From the NCBI GenBank assembly GCA_001803395.1, contig MHBU01000031.1:62001-126000 (forward strand): a stretch of DNA of 64,000 nt. Reading direction: 5' to 3'. A program made the translations under genes and the position numbers. Below are positions 32,221 through 41,705 of this stretch, one piece after another. Numbering within the stretch: position 1 is the stretch's first letter; the number at the start of each line of letters is the position of its first letter. Origin of the DNA: Methylotenera sp. RIFCSPLOWO2_02_FULL_45_14 (GTDB lineage Bacteria; Pseudomonadota; Gammaproteobacteria; Burkholderiales; Methylophilaceae). The notes under the pieces are model-generated. The model did not search any database, had not been told where the DNA came from, and worked only from the letters and a program-made list of their open reading frames with translations.

Positions 32221-33480
32221 CTAATTCAAGCGACTCCAACTCAGCGGGTCAAAAGGTCGGCTTTGCAGCCGCAATTCATAATAAACCCCGTTAGCTTCGT
32301 TGCCACCGCTGTTGCCAACGGATGCGATGGCATCGCCACTACGTACTATTTCACCCGCTTGTTTTAACATGGCTTGATTATTTCCGTATAAGCTCATATA
32401 GCCATCGCCATGGTCCACAATCACTAAATTGCCAAAGCCACGTAACCAGTCAGCAAAAACGACGCGACCACTGGCAACAGACTTTACCTCTGCGCCTTCA
32501 TTGGCCTTAATGAACAGCCCTTTCCATGAAACGCCGCTGTCTTCGCGGCTGGCGCCAAAACGGTTGGTGACTTCACCGCGTACTGGTAGCCGCAATTTGC
32601 CTTTAAGTGCCGCAAAGTTGGCGCCAGCAAACTCGTCGCTAGGTAATGCATTATTGTTTGCGATAATTTGGTTTGTTTGTTTGTTACCTGCAATATTATT
32701 GGGTGCACTATTTTTCATACGTTTGGGTTTAGGTTTGGCTGGAATGATTTTGGCTAAACGTTCTACTAATTGTGAGAGTCGTTTTTCATCGCGTTTCAGT
32801 TTTTTGATTTCACCACGTTGCGTTGCAATTTGTTGTGAAAGTGATTTAACGACTTTAGATTTTTCTTGTTTTTGGCGTTCTAAAGTACGGCGTTCATCCA
32901 CCTGTTTTTGTTTGAGTTCTGCGACTTCTTTCAACGCGGCTGCGGTTTCTTCATTGAGTTTGGTTAATTTGGCAAGGTTGCCTTGCATTTTTTGAATTAG
33001 CTCAGCCCGTGCTTTTGCAATGTATGAAAAAAAATGAATATCGCGCGCAATTTCACTTGGGCGTTCATTTTGCAAAATCATCTGCAGGTAGCTAGGTTGG
33101 CCGTGACTATATTGCTGATAAAGTTGCCGGCTTAAGAGGTTTTGTTGTTGCAACAGTAGTTGATTGGTTGATGCTGACTCCACATCAAGCCGTGTGAGGG
33201 TTTTTTTATTTTGCTGCTGACGTTGATTGATTTTATATAGTTTTTTGTTAGCTTCGCTAATCGCTTGTTCACTTTCTTTCAGTGCATCGGCAGCGTCTTT
33301 GTGCGCTTCTTGCGAGTTATCCAGCTCTTTTTTGAGTGATTCTAAACGTTGGTGCAAATCGCTCAACGCCTGTTTGGGCTGCGCTGGTTTTTTTTCAGCC
33401 AACACTAACGGCGCGTGTAATAACAATGCGGCCATCAAGGCCGCCATTGAAGCTAAACGAAGGGGTTGATAATGTGACAT
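32221..33480 (-). CDS. envC: Murein hydrolase activator EnvC
   Basis: Periplasmic activator of cell-separation amidases, 419 residues. A signal peptide (ending VLA) is followed by a long coiled coil (about 30-265) and then a C-terminal LytM/M23 domain (about 300-419; GEVTNRFGASREDSGVSWKG, VIVDHGDGYMSLYGN). The zinc site is degenerate: Trp-Lys-Gly where active enzymes have His-x-Gly, and Tyr-Glu where the His-x-His pair is expected. It should therefore activate amidases rather than cut peptidoglycan. It begins 27 bp after gpmI, the usual gpmI-envC arrangement. Confidence 0.93.
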   Translation of the reverse strand: MSHYQPLRLASMAALMAALLLHAPLVLAEKKPAQPKQALSDLHQRLESLKKELDNSQEAHKDAADALKESEQAISEANKKLYKINQRQQQNKKTLTRLDVESASTNQLLLQQQNLLSRQLYQQYSHGQPSYLQMILQNERPSEIARDIHFFSYIAKARAELIQKMQGNLAKLTKLNEETAAALKEVAELKQKQVDERRTLERQKQEKSKVVKSLSQQIATQRGEIKKLKRDEKRLSQLVERLAKIIPAKPKPKRMKNSAPNNIAGNKQTNQIIANNNALPSDEFAGANFAALKGKLRLPVRGEVTNRFGASREDSGVSWKGLFIKANEGAEVKSVASGRVVFADWLRGFGNLVIVDHGDGYMSLYGNNQAMLKQAGEIVRSGDAIASVGNSGGNEANGVYYELRLQSRPFDPLSWSRLN

Positions 33481-33507
33481 TAGACTAAAATAGCTTAAGC
33501 TTTAATA

Positions 33508-35073
33508 TCACACTTTAACTTGCACTAAATTTTTACCCGTCATTTCGCTAGGTTGTGTCAAACCCATCATGCGCAACAACGTAGGCGCTAAATCAGACAA
33601 TGCACCACCGTTGTTTAGTGTTGCTTCTCGGCCTATGTAAATTAGCGGTACCAAGTTGGTGGTGTGTTGCGTATGTGGTTGTTGATTTTTAATGTCGTAC
33701 ATGAGTTCTGCATTGCCGTGGTCTGCAGTAATCAGCACTTCACCGCCTATACTTTGCATGGCATTGATTACACGCCCAATGCAAGCATCTAAAGTTTCTA
33801 CTGCAGTGATGGCCGCAGTTAGATTGCCGGAGTGGCCGACCATGTCACAATTGGCATAATTGCAAATGATGGCATTGTATTTTTGACTGAGAATGGCTTT
33901 TTCAAGTCTTTCAGTGACTTCATAAGCGCTCATTTCAGGTTGTAAATCATAAGTTTCTACTTGCGGAGAAGGCACTAAAATCCTATCTTCACCTGCAAAC
34001 ACAGTTTCTTCACCACCGTTAAAAAAGAAAGTCACATGCGGGTATTTTTCAGTTTCGGCAATTCTTAGTTGCGTTAAACCAAGGTTAGATAGGTATTCTC
34101 CAAATGTGTTGCGTACTTCTTGTGGTGGAAAGAGGGCGGTGGCTTTTGTTTCTTTTTTGTCGTACATGGTGAGCGTGAAGTAGCCAGCCAACTTAGGTAC
34201 GTGACGGCGATGAAAGCCGTCAAACTCTTCAGCCAGTATGGCGTGCGTGAGTTGTCGTGCGCGGTCCGAGCGAAAGTTCATGAACACGACTAAATCGCCA
34301 TCTTCTAAATGCACTGGCGCATCACCTGCTTTGCGAATAGCGGTGGTTTTGACAAATTCATCATTTTCGCCACGTGTGTAGGCATCTTGTAAGCCAATTG
34401 CGGCAGTTTCGGCCACAAATTCGCCTACGCCTTCGGTAAACAGTTTGTAGGCGGCTTCTACGCGTGGCCAACGTTTATCTCTATCCATGCCGTAAAAGCG
34501 GCCACTAATTGAGGCGATTTTGCCTGCACCCAGTGTTTTACATTGTTGTTCTAGCGCCTCAATAAAAGGCGCGGCGCTCACAGGAGGAGTATCACGGCCG
34601 TCTAAAAATGCATGAATATACACTTTACTTAAACCATGTTTGGCGGCCATTTTAATCATGGCGTGAATATGGTCTTGATGGCTGTGTACGCCACCATCTG
34701 AAAGCAGTCCGAAAATATGCAAGGCTTTGTGATTGTTTTTGATATTGAGTAATGCAGGTTTTAATTCGGCATGTTCAAAGAACTCGCCGTTGGCAATACT
34801 GTTGTTGATGCGTTCAAAGTCTTGAAACACTACACGCCCGGCACCAATGTTAAGATGTCCCACCTCTGAATTGCCCATTTGGCCATCAGGTAAGCCCACA
34901 TAATGCTCTGAGGCATTGATAAGCGTATGCGGAAAGCTCTTCCACAGCGCGTCCCAGTTGGGTTTTTTGGCTTGTGCAATTGCGTTATCGCTCATTTCTT
35001 CACGATAGCCAAAGCCATCTAAAATTAGCAGGCATACTGGTGTGATGTTTGTGGTAGTAGTGGACATTGACAT
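33508..35073 (-). CDS. gpmI: 2,3-bisphosphoglycerate-independent phosphoglycerate mutase
   Basis: Mn-dependent glycolytic/gluconeogenic enzyme interconverting 3- and 2-phosphoglycerate, 521 residues, normal length. LLILDGFGYRE is the first metal site, GQMGNSEVGHLNIGAGR carries the phosphorylated Ser, GLLSDGGVHSHQDHI and FLDGRDTPP bind substrate, and ITADHGNAE completes the metal site. The ATG at 35073 follows AAGGCGGAA. It heads the gpmI-envC operon and is divergent from the rhodanese-grxC-secB operon. Confidence 0.97.
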   Translation of the reverse strand: MSMSTTTTNITPVCLLILDGFGYREEMSDNAIAQAKKPNWDALWKSFPHTLINASEHYVGLPDGQMGNSEVGHLNIGAGRVVFQDFERINNSIANGEFFEHAELKPALLNIKNNHKALHIFGLLSDGGVHSHQDHIHAMIKMAAKHGLSKVYIHAFLDGRDTPPVSAAPFIEALEQQCKTLGAGKIASISGRFYGMDRDKRWPRVEAAYKLFTEGVGEFVAETAAIGLQDAYTRGENDEFVKTTAIRKAGDAPVHLEDGDLVVFMNFRSDRARQLTHAILAEEFDGFHRRHVPKLAGYFTLTMYDKKETKATALFPPQEVRNTFGEYLSNLGLTQLRIAETEKYPHVTFFFNGGEETVFAGEDRILVPSPQVETYDLQPEMSAYEVTERLEKAILSQKYNAIICNYANCDMVGHSGNLTAAITAVETLDACIGRVINAMQSIGGEVLITADHGNAELMYDIKNQQPHTQHTTNLVPLIYIGREATLNNGGALSDLAPTLLRMMGLTQPSEMTGKNLVQVKV

Positions 35074-35319
35074 GATGTTCCGCCTTAAATATATGCATAA
35101 ATTTATGGGTGTAGTTTTACTATTTTAGCTTAATTACACGTAAAATCGGACTGTAAATTTAATGGTACTGCTATAGATTCAATTTTTATTCGCGCTTTGC
35201 CTGACATATCGCACCAACCTTGCTGCTTTAGCGGATTAGGTTGGTGGGGGTGCCATTTACGGGTAGAAACTTGAATTTATAGAAGTATCCTAATGTGGCT
35301 TAATTCTGAAGGGAAATAC

Positions 35320-35733
35320 GTGGAATTTATTAAAAACAATGCGTTGCTGATAGGGTTGGTTTTAGGTTCAGGCATCATGTTGTTGCTGCCTACTTTTAAA
35401 AAGGGCGCGGGTGGTGTGTCAAATTTAACCACCACAGAGGCTATTACCTTAATCAATCGTAGCCATGCGATTGTGCTGGATGTGCGCAGTGACGCTGAGT
35501 TCGCAAGTGGTCATATTGTGGACGCAAAGCATATTCCGTTAGATCAATTGGCAGAACGTTTGAATGAGTTGAAAAAATATCAAGATAAACCTATTTTGGT
35601 TAGTTGTCAGAGTGGAATGCGCACAACTAAAGCGTGTGATATTTTGCGTAAGGCAGCATTCACGCAAGTCTATAATCTACAGGGCGGCTTGAATGCTTGG
35701 TTGACGGCCAAATTGCCAGTTGTAAAGGAGTAG
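35320..35733 (+). CDS. Membrane-anchored rhodanese-domain protein
   Basis: Start taken as GTG 35320 (MEFIKNNALLIG) because GAAGGGA lies just upstream and relatives begin this way; ATG 35293 would add nine residues. 137 residues: an N-terminal membrane anchor (about 6-25), then one rhodanese domain with VLDVRSDAEFASGHI and the active-site Cys in LVSCQSGMRTT. It resembles E. coli YibN, which also precedes grxC and secB. Likely sulfur transfer or a protein-export link at the membrane. First gene of a plus-strand operon. Confidence 0.9.
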   Translation: MEFIKNNALLIGLVLGSGIMLLLPTFKKGAGGVSNLTTTEAITLINRSHAIVLDVRSDAEFASGHIVDAKHIPLDQLAERLNELKKYQDKPILVSCQSGMRTTKACDILRKAAFTQVYNLQGGLNAWLTAKLPVVKE

Positions 35734-35736
35734 CTG

Positions 35737-35994
35737 ATGGCCAATGTTTTGATGTACACCACGGCGGTATGCCCTTATTGTATCAATGCCGAGCGCTTAC
35801 TGATGAGTAAAGGCGTGAAAGAAATCAATAAAATTCGCATTGATTTACAGCCGGAAAAACGCGATGAAATGATGCGAAAAACAGGCCGGCGTACCGTGCC
35901 GCAAATTTATATTGATGAGCGACACATTGGCGGTTTTGATGATTTGCGCGCGCTGGATTTGGCGGGCGGGCTAGACCCGCTACTGGCAGTGTAA
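35737..35994 (+). CDS. grxC: Glutaredoxin 3
   Basis: Thiol-disulfide oxidoreductase reduced by glutathione, 85 residues. The dithiol active site CPYC lies in MYTTAVCPYCINAERLL, RRTVPQIYIDERHIGG holds the cis-proline and glutathione-binding loop, and the C-terminal GGLDPLL is typical of GrxC. It starts 3 bp after the rhodanese gene and is followed by secB after about 75 bp, the same order as in enterobacteria. Confidence 0.96.
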   Translation: MANVLMYTTAVCPYCINAERLLMSKGVKEINKIRIDLQPEKRDEMMRKTGRRTVPQIYIDERHIGGFDDLRALDLAGGLDPLLAV

Positions 35995-36068
35995 AGTCTG
36001 CTAAAATAGCCGCTGATTTTTAGCATTGTCATTAACCCATTCAATTAACATTTTTTAAGTAGAGAATC

Positions 36069-36566
36069 ATGGCACAAGAAGATAACAACGCAGCACCAGT
36101 CGCTAACAATGAAGAGCAAGCGCAACAACCAGGCTTTAGTATCGAAAAAATTTACGTTAAAGACGCTTCATTAGAGATTCCTAATGCACCGCAAATTTTT
36201 ACAGATCGCACCCAACCGCAAGTGGCTATTGAGTTAAGCAATTTTGCGCAGCAAATTGAAGCAAACGTGTTTGAAGTGGCCATTAAAGTGACTGTAACGT
36301 CAAAAATTGAAGACAAAACAGTATTTTTGGTTGAAGTGACGCAAGCGGGTATTTTCCATATTCGTAATGTGCCTGAAGAAAATATTGAAATGATTGTTGG
36401 CATCACTTGCCCTAACATTTTGTTCCCTTATGCGCGTGAAAGCATCTCAGATTTAGTAGTACGTGGTGGTTTCCAACCTGTGTTGCTCAACCCAATTAAC
36501 TTTGAGGCCTTATTTGCGCAACAAAAACAGCAACAAGCTGAGCCAGCAGACACCGCAACACACTAA
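36069..36566 (+). CDS. secB: Protein-export chaperone SecB
   Basis: Homotetrameric chaperone keeping precursors unfolded for SecA. 165 residues with the family core FSIEKIYVKDASLEIPNAPQ, EVTQAGIFHIRNVPEE and TCPNILFPYARESISDLVVR, plus GGFQPVLLNPINFEALF and a Gln-rich tail. AGAGAATC precedes the ATG. In the rhodanese-grxC-secB-SH3-gpsA operon. Confidence 0.97.
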   Translation: MAQEDNNAAPVANNEEQAQQPGFSIEKIYVKDASLEIPNAPQIFTDRTQPQVAIELSNFAQQIEANVFEVAIKVTVTSKIEDKTVFLVEVTQAGIFHIRNVPEENIEMIVGITCPNILFPYARESISDLVVRGGFQPVLLNPINFEALFAQQKQQQAEPADTATH

Positions 36567-36571
36567 GTTTG

Positions 36572-37024
36572 ATGTCTCAATTTAGCAAAGTTTTAATCGT
36601 GTTATCTTTAGTGTTGATGCCTGTTGCGGCATCAGCGCTAGAGTTTAAATCGGTGTCAGTGCCTAAAGCAGTGCTTTACGACGCGCCTTCGAGTTCTGCA
36701 AAAAAAATCTTACTCCTTAGTAAATATTACCCCGTTGAAGTTATTGTTAACCTGGGTGATTGGCTGAAAGTGCGTGATGCAGAGGGTAGCATTAGCTGGG
36801 TAGAAACCAAGCAGTTGTCTGATAAACGCACGGTGATGATTATCATCAATCAGGCAGAAATAAGGCAAGCCGCTGATGCCAGTGCCAGCTTAGTTGCCAC
36901 GTTAGAAAAAGGCGTGCTATTAGAAGTGGTGGATATAAAACTAAACAACGGTTGGCTTAAGGTGCGGCATCGCGACGGAGCCACTGGTTTTATTTTAATT
37001 TCATCGACTTGGGGTTTTAATTAA
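36572..37024 (+). CDS. Secreted protein with two SH3-like domains
   Basis: 150 residues from ATG 36572; the TTG just before it is a less likely start. Signal peptide MSQFSKVLIVLSLVLMPVAA. Two bacterial SH3 repeats follow: LYDAPSSSAKKILLLSKYYP to WVETKQLS (about 32-82) and INQAEIRQAADASASLVATL to TGFILISSTWGF (about 88-150). Such domains usually bind peptidoglycan or peptides in the periplasm. It is tucked between secB and gpsA; its stop codon abuts the gpsA ATG, so translation is probably coupled. Confidence 0.9.
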   Translation: MSQFSKVLIVLSLVLMPVAASALEFKSVSVPKAVLYDAPSSSAKKILLLSKYYPVEVIVNLGDWLKVRDAEGSISWVETKQLSDKRTVMIIINQAEIRQAADASASLVATLEKGVLLEVVDIKLNNGWLKVRHRDGATGFILISSTWGFN

Positions 37025-38029
37025 ATGACAAAAATAGCTGTTCTTGGTGCTGGTGCCTGGGGTACCGCATTGGCAATGAACATTAGTCAGCGCCATCAAG
37101 TTTCACTTTGGGCGCGCAATGCGGGCCATGTATCGGGTATGCGTAAAGCGCGCGCCAATCCTATGTACTTAGGTGACTTTAAATTTAATGACCAATTACA
37201 AATCGAAGACGATTTGCAAACCGCGCTTGATGGTGCGGACCTGATTTTATCTGTAGTGCCCACGGCAGGTTTTCGAGGTATCTTGAAAGACATCAAGCAA
37301 CTTGGCTGTCAATTACCGATTATTTGGGCACATAAGGGCTTGGAGCCGCAAACTGCAAAGTTACCGTATGAAGTGGCGCTTGAAGAGTTGGGAGCCTCGG
37401 ATAGCTCTGGGCAAAAATGGGGCGCATTGTCAGGGCCTAGTTTTGCGGCTGAATTGGTGCGTGGTTTACCAACCGCAGTCACATTGGCTGCGAATGATGA
37501 AGCTTTTGCAAATGAGGCGGCTTTATTGATACATGGCGCCAATTTGCGCGTTTACCACACCACCGATGTGATTGGTGTTTCAGTCGGCGGTGCGGTTAAA
37601 AACGTAATGGCGATAGCGGCAGGTATCTCGGATGGTATGGGTTTTGGCAACAATGCGCGTGCCGCCATGATTACACGCGGCCTTGCTGAAATGACCCGTT
37701 TTGGCGTGGCACTAGGCGCTAAAACTGAAACTTTTATGGGCTTGGCTGGCGTGGGGGATTTAATTTTAACCTGCACCGGACAATACTCCAGAAACAGAGA
37801 AGTTGGCTTGCAACTCGCCAGCGGTAAAAGCCTGAGTGATATTCTGCAAGGGCTCGGCCATGTGGCAGAAGGTGTGAACACCGCGCGTGAAGTGATGCGC
37901 CGCGCTGAAACTATTGGCGTGGATATGCCCATTACCTATGAAGTGAATCAAGTTTTATCACACGGTAAAAGCGCAAAAGAAGCGGTGATGGATCTGCTAG
38001 GGCGTGATCAAAAACCAGAGGGCGTTTAG
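37025..38029 (+). CDS. gpsA: Glycerol-3-phosphate dehydrogenase [NAD(P)+]
   Basis: Reduces dihydroxyacetone phosphate to sn-glycerol 3-phosphate for phospholipid synthesis, cytoplasmic. 334 residues. The N-terminal Rossmann motif VLGAGAWGTALAMN binds NAD(P)H; ALSGPSFAAEL and the catalytic Lys in GGAVKNVMAIAAGISDGMGF are present, followed by the NTREV helix near the C-terminus. The ATG overlaps no upstream codon but starts directly after the SH3 gene's stop. Last gene of its operon; a broken trmL gene converges on it. Confidence 0.97.
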   Translation: MTKIAVLGAGAWGTALAMNISQRHQVSLWARNAGHVSGMRKARANPMYLGDFKFNDQLQIEDDLQTALDGADLILSVVPTAGFRGILKDIKQLGCQLPIIWAHKGLEPQTAKLPYEVALEELGASDSSGQKWGALSGPSFAAELVRGLPTAVTLAANDEAFANEAALLIHGANLRVYHTTDVIGVSVGGAVKNVMAIAAGISDGMGFGNNARAAMITRGLAEMTRFGVALGAKTETFMGLAGVGDLILTCTGQYSRNREVGLQLASGKSLSDILQGLGHVAEGVNTAREVMRRAETIGVDMPITYEVNQVLSHGKSAKEAVMDLLGRDQKPEGV

Positions 38030-38038
38030 TTTTTATAG

Positions 38039-38301
38039 TTACCGCCAAGCTTTGTATAACAACACTGTGGCAGAGTTGGATAAATTTAAACTGCGGCTAT
38101 TAGCTAGCATCGGCAAACGTACACGGTGTTCTGCCGTAAACTCCTCACGTATTTCTTCAGGTAAGCCGCGAGCTTCTGGGTCAAACACAAAACAATCACC
38201 CGCTTAAATTGAGTATCGCCATGTCGAAAATTGCCTTTAGTGGTGATTGCGAATAGGCGTTTGACACCAGTTGCTTTGCAGTTTGTCCAATTTTCATGCA
38301 C
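38039..38301 (-). pseudogene. Decayed remnant of native trmL (tRNA 2'-O-methyltransferase)
   Basis: Minus-strand codons first read RLFAITTKGNFRHGDTQFKR. After a frameshift near 38190 they read DCFVFDPEARGLPEEIREEF, then HRVRLPMLANSRSLNLSNSA and a Trp-Arg stop. These are the middle and C-terminal motifs of TrmL (SpoU/SPOUT family), including the knot motifs GLPEEI and SLNLSN. The N-terminal half (about 75 residues) is missing. It sits tail-to-tail with gpsA. An intact but clearly different trmL lies 86 bp further on, on the other strand. Confidence 0.85.
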
Positions 38302-38386
38302 TTACAGGTTTGCGTCAATACTAACAATTTTTGATGCTAATATAGTTAAAAATCTAAATCATACCTAAAGAAATACTCCAAAATAC

Positions 38387-38851
38387 ATGTTTAATATTGC
38401 ACTTTATGAGCCAAACATTCCTCAAAATACAGGAAATATTATTAGACTTATTGCTAATAATGGTTGCCATCTTCACTTAATAGAGCCACTTGGCTTTGAC
38501 TTGGAAGATAAGAATTTACGCAGATCAGGATTGGATTATTTTGATCTAGCCAACGTTAGCGTATATCCAAATTATGAAGCTTTTTTAATGGCAATGAGCG
38601 GACATAGAATATTTGCCATTACGACAAAAGGAATGCATTCATACAAAAGTATTCAATACATACCAGGTGATGTTTTTTTGTTTGGTTCTGAAACAGCAGG
38701 CTTACCTGAAGACGTTCGCAAAAATATTCCTTTGGATCATCATCTGAGAATACCAATGAAACCAAACAATCGTAGCATGAACCTCTCTAATGCAGTAGCA
38801 ATTCTGAGTTACGAGGCGTGGGGTCAATTTGGATTTGAAGGTGGAGAGTAA
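38387..38851 (+). CDS. trmL: tRNA (cytidine(34)-2'-O)-methyltransferase
   Basis: Methylates the ribose of the wobble base in tRNA-Leu species. 154 residues, full length for the SPOUT/TrmL family. Motifs: [51 protein letters not shown] (knot, SAM binding) and [19 protein letters not shown]. The coding sequence is markedly more A+T-rich than gpsA or secB. It differs in sequence from the remnant at 38039, which argues for acquisition rather than local duplication. The start ATG has a poor ribosome site. It probably replaces the lost native gene. Confidence 0.92.
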   Translation: MFNIALYEPNIPQNTGNIIRLIANNGCHLHLIEPLGFDLEDKNLRRSGLDYFDLANVSVYPNYEAFLMAMSGHRIFAITTKGMHSYKSIQYIPGDVFLFGSETAGLPEDVRKNIPLDHHLRIPMKPNNRSMNLSNAVAILSYEAWGQFGFEGGE

Positions 38852-39123
38852 TTTTTGTTTAGATCATGACTGTTATTTTATTAACGGTATCCGTATTCAG
38901 TGCGCTGGGCAATGGTAGTGGGAGCATTTACCAATTCCAGCCTGTTTCTCCTGATGGCAATATTTCCAGTTCTAGATAATCCGACAGCACAGCCACCGCA
39001 GTTCTTCCAGATATACTTGCTTGCCAGCATCATAACTACCAGCTATGGGTTTGGTAAAGCCTCAGTTATCGTTCTGCGCTCGACATTTAAGAGTACGCCT
39101 GCCTGAGTAAAAGGCGAAAAACT
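38852..39123. other. Short intergenic stretch, possible gene debris
   Basis: 272 bp between trmL and the TetR gene. Frames on both strands give short peptide-like stretches (for example FTNSSLFLLMAIFPVLDN on the plus strand) interrupted by stops. I recognise no family. It may be debris from the rearrangement that brought in the neighbouring genes. Confidence 0.35.
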
Positions 39124-39678
39124 TTAAATAGAAGCACGTATGAGCGTTATAGCTGCATTTTTTGCACGTTTTGCGGCACCTACGCCTGGGCTTAATCTTT
39201 CGACTAAAGCTGCGCCTTCAAAAAGCATGGTGAGTTGCTGCCCAAGCGCGTCAGGATCTTTAGCGCCTGCAGTTGCTGCAATTTTAGATAAGTAGCCTTG
39301 CAACTCTACCGCTAACACCGCTGAATATTGGTTAATTGGATGCGCTGGGTCAGGAAACTCCACAGAGGCGATGTGAAATGGCAGGCCGTGAAACTCTGGT
39401 GTCATTATCCACTGCTCAACGAGTTCGCATAACGATATGAGTATATCAAGCGAATTTTCTTTTTTAGAGATGAGTCTTGAGTTCAACCATTCGTAAAATC
39501 TATCTGACTTATCTCTAAGATAAGCGGTAATCAATAGATTTTTACTCGGGAAATGTTTGTAAAGTGTAGCTTTGGCAATTCCCGCCTCTGCAATGATGGT
39601 ATCAACCCCAGACGCTTGAATGCCTCTGGACTCAAAAAGACTGGTTGCTGTTGCTAGTATTCTTTCATACATCTTCAT
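39124..39678 (-). CDS. TetR/AcrR-family repressor
   Basis: 184 residues. The N-terminal helix-turn-helix is clear: VDTIIAEAGIAKATLYKHFP at about residues 26-45, followed by SKNLLITAYL. The C-terminal ligand domain (about 70-184) is not assignable to a ligand. AAGGA precedes the ATG. Its neighbours are an unknown membrane protein (minus) and, beyond that, the mxa cluster; there is no adjacent efflux pump or enzyme that would suggest a target. Confidence 0.9.
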   Translation of the reverse strand: MKMYERILATATSLFESRGIQASGVDTIIAEAGIAKATLYKHFPSKNLLITAYLRDKSDRFYEWLNSRLISKKENSLDILISLCELVEQWIMTPEFHGLPFHIASVEFPDPAHPINQYSAVLAVELQGYLSKIAATAGAKDPDALGQQLTMLFEGAALVERLSPGVGAAKRAKNAAITLIRASI

Positions 39679-39731
39679 AGGATTTCCTTCTCAAAGCTAT
39701 TCTGGATAAAGCGGTTTGAGCTTTTTCAATT

Positions 39732-40493
39732 TCACGGAATTGGGTGCATTAACTCTTGCGGATATAGGCAATTGACATATCCCAGCGCTAGTCTTAGATT
39801 TTCCACATGTTGTACTTCAACTACACCTTTGTTAACAAACATTAAAAAGGCTTGCCTTTGCTCGGGTGGCAACATGGCTGCCTGTGGTAGTTGGCAGGTG
39901 CCATTTTTCATTTTGTTATATGTGAGTAGCAGTGTACTAATGGTAACCGGGTCGGTAGCACCTGCTATTGATTCAATTGGTGAGTGTTGCAAAGTATTGT
40001 TAATGGCGTGCATTTTAGAGTTTGTCATTGTCATCGCACTGAGGCATATAACGAAAGCTGTAGTGACCAGGCCTAATATCAATACCCGTTTCTCTTTTTG
40101 CGAGTTTAAAAAGCTTTGTATTGATTGATTGACTAACTTCCATGCTTGATCAGAACCAGTTTGAGACTGGACTTGTATTGCACCGATTGTCAAAAAAAGA
40201 AGCTGATCAGATATGACCTCAGGGTATTTTACTGAGGCTTTGTTAATTGCAGCATGGATCATTTCTTTTAGTAAATGCACATCTTCGATAGATAAATTCT
40301 GTGGATGTCCATTAGCACTTTTCCTGGAAATTCTTTCAATATTCCAGTGGCTCAGTTGGCTGGAAAGCCCTAATAGGTGAGCATTAGAGGTTTTTTTATA
40401 GGAGTTGATATTTTGCAGAAAACCTAATGAACCCAGATGACTGCTGATCATGTACTTAAGACTGCCAGTTTGAAAACTATGAGCTTGGTTCAA
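39732..40493 (-). CDS. Membrane protein of unknown function, divergent from mxaR
   Basis: 253 residues from a TTG start at 40493; an ATG at 40451 (ISSHLGSLGF) is an alternative. The N-terminal soluble helical part (about 1-140) is followed by one membrane helix (RVLILGLVTTAFVICLSAMT) and a C-terminal domain of about 100 residues with TCQLPQAAMLPPEQRQAFLM and a second Cys in VNCLYP, perhaps a periplasmic disulfide pair. I do not recognise the family. It is divergently transcribed from mxaR with about 150 bp between, so it may share regulation with the mxa cluster. Confidence 0.6.
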   Translation of the reverse strand: MNQAHSFQTGSLKYMISSHLGSLGFLQNINSYKKTSNAHLLGLSSQLSHWNIERISRKSANGHPQNLSIEDVHLLKEMIHAAINKASVKYPEVISDQLLFLTIGAIQVQSQTGSDQAWKLVNQSIQSFLNSQKEKRVLILGLVTTAFVICLSAMTMTNSKMHAINNTLQHSPIESIAGATDPVTISTLLLTYNKMKNGTCQLPQAAMLPPEQRQAFLMFVNKGVVEVQHVENLRLALGYVNCLYPQELMHPIP

Positions 40494-40643
40494 TGTAAAT
40501 TACCCCTAAAAAATTACTTGCCTATTTAAGAACTCTTCAAGTAGACTGTAAATAAGTGAACAGACCTGTCTGGATATTACCTTAAAAATTAGCAAAATGC
40601 AATCGACCGCACCCTTTAAACTTTTATTTTATATAGGATTATT

Positions 40644-41705
40644 ATGCATATTGCAACTACCGATGTTCAGTTAGCTGACTGGCGCAGCCACGCATTGAAG
40701 CTGGAAAACGAAGTGAAAAAGGTGATTGTAGGTCAGGATAAAGCCATTCGACTGATGAATATTGCCATTTTCGCACGTGGCCATGTGTTGCTGGAAGGTG
40801 GCGTTGGCGTTGGCAAGACCACCTTATTGCAATCTATTGCCCGCTGTATCGGCGGTGCGTATGAGCGTATTGAAGGCACGGTGGATTTAATGCCGAACGA
40901 TCTTATTTACCATACGTATTTAGCTGAAGATGGCCGTCCGAAGATTGATGAGGGTCCGCTGTTGCGCGCAGGTGAAAACTTATCAGTCTTCTTCTTTAAT
41001 GAAATCAATCGGGCAAGACCGCAAGTGCATGCGCTGATGTTGCGTGTGATGGCTGAGCGCCATATCAGTGCTTTCAAAAAAGAATACCGTCTGCCGCACA
41101 TGGTGGTATTTGCTGACCGTAACCAGGTCGAAAAAAATGAAACCTTCGAAATTCCATCAGCGGCACGCGATCGCTTTATGATGGAAATTCCAATTGATAT
41201 TCCTGCTGACCGCGAATTAAGAAAATCTTTAATGTTCGATGTTAAGTACCAACATGCAGAAAATCTCACTAAACAAGTGGAATCAAACGTATTGCAGTTT
41301 GATCAACTGAATGACTTTTCTGACATTTTGCAGACTCACATTAAATCGAGCAATGCCCTTGAAGAGTACGCGCTGGACCTATGGGAATCTACCCAAAATC
41401 CAGAGAAATTTGGCATCAAACTAGATAGCGTTGATGTAAATCGCCTGATACACACGGGTGCTAGTCCGCGTGGCATGGGCATGTTGCTCAAAGCAGCGCG
41501 TGTAAATGCGTGGCTGATGAATCGCGACAGTTTGTATCCAGAAGACATTCATGCCGTGTTCCATGAACTGATTGCTCACCGCTTAGTGTTTAACTCTATG
41601 TACGAAAATCGCAGAACGGTATTGGCACGCGAATTAACCACACAAATTCTGAGTACCGTGGCTGTGCCTTCTCAATCAAACTCAGCACAAGCCAAAGCCG
41701 CATGA
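40644..41705 (+). CDS. mxaR: MoxR-type AAA ATPase of the methanol dehydrogenase cluster
   Basis: AAA+ ATPase thought to assist maturation of PQQ methanol dehydrogenase together with MxaS, C and L. 353 residues. Walker A is in EGGVGVGKTTLLQSI, Walker B in VFFFNEINRARPQ, and arginine/sensor residues lie in SAARDRFMMEIPI. Length fits MxaR. AGGA precedes the ATG. First gene of a six-gene operon whose order (AAA ATPase, DUF58, MxaA, VWA, MxaK, VWA) is exactly mxaRSACKL. The structural genes mxaFJGI are not upstream. Confidence 0.88.
   Translation: MHIATTDVQLADWRSHALKLENEVKKVIVGQDKAIRLMNIAIFARGHVLLEGGVGVGKTTLLQSIARCIGGAYERIEGTVDLMPNDLIYHTYLAEDGRPKIDEGPLLRAGENLSVFFFNEINRARPQVHALMLRVMAERHISAFKKEYRLPHMVVFADRNQVEKNETFEIPSAARDRFMMEIPIDIPADRELRKSLMFDVKYQHAENLTKQVESNVLQFDQLNDFSDILQTHIKSSNALEEYALDLWESTQNPEKFGIKLDSVDVNRLIHTGASPRGMGMLLKAARVNAWLMNRDSLYPEDIHAVFHELIAHRLVFNSMYENRRTVLARELTTQILSTVAVPSQSNSAQAKAA

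Noticed and set aside
38104-38301. Reading the minus-strand 65-codon frame as an independent small gene
   Set aside because: Its N-terminal part is the middle of TrmL and the frame then leaves the family sequence after a frameshift, so it is part of the trmL remnant.
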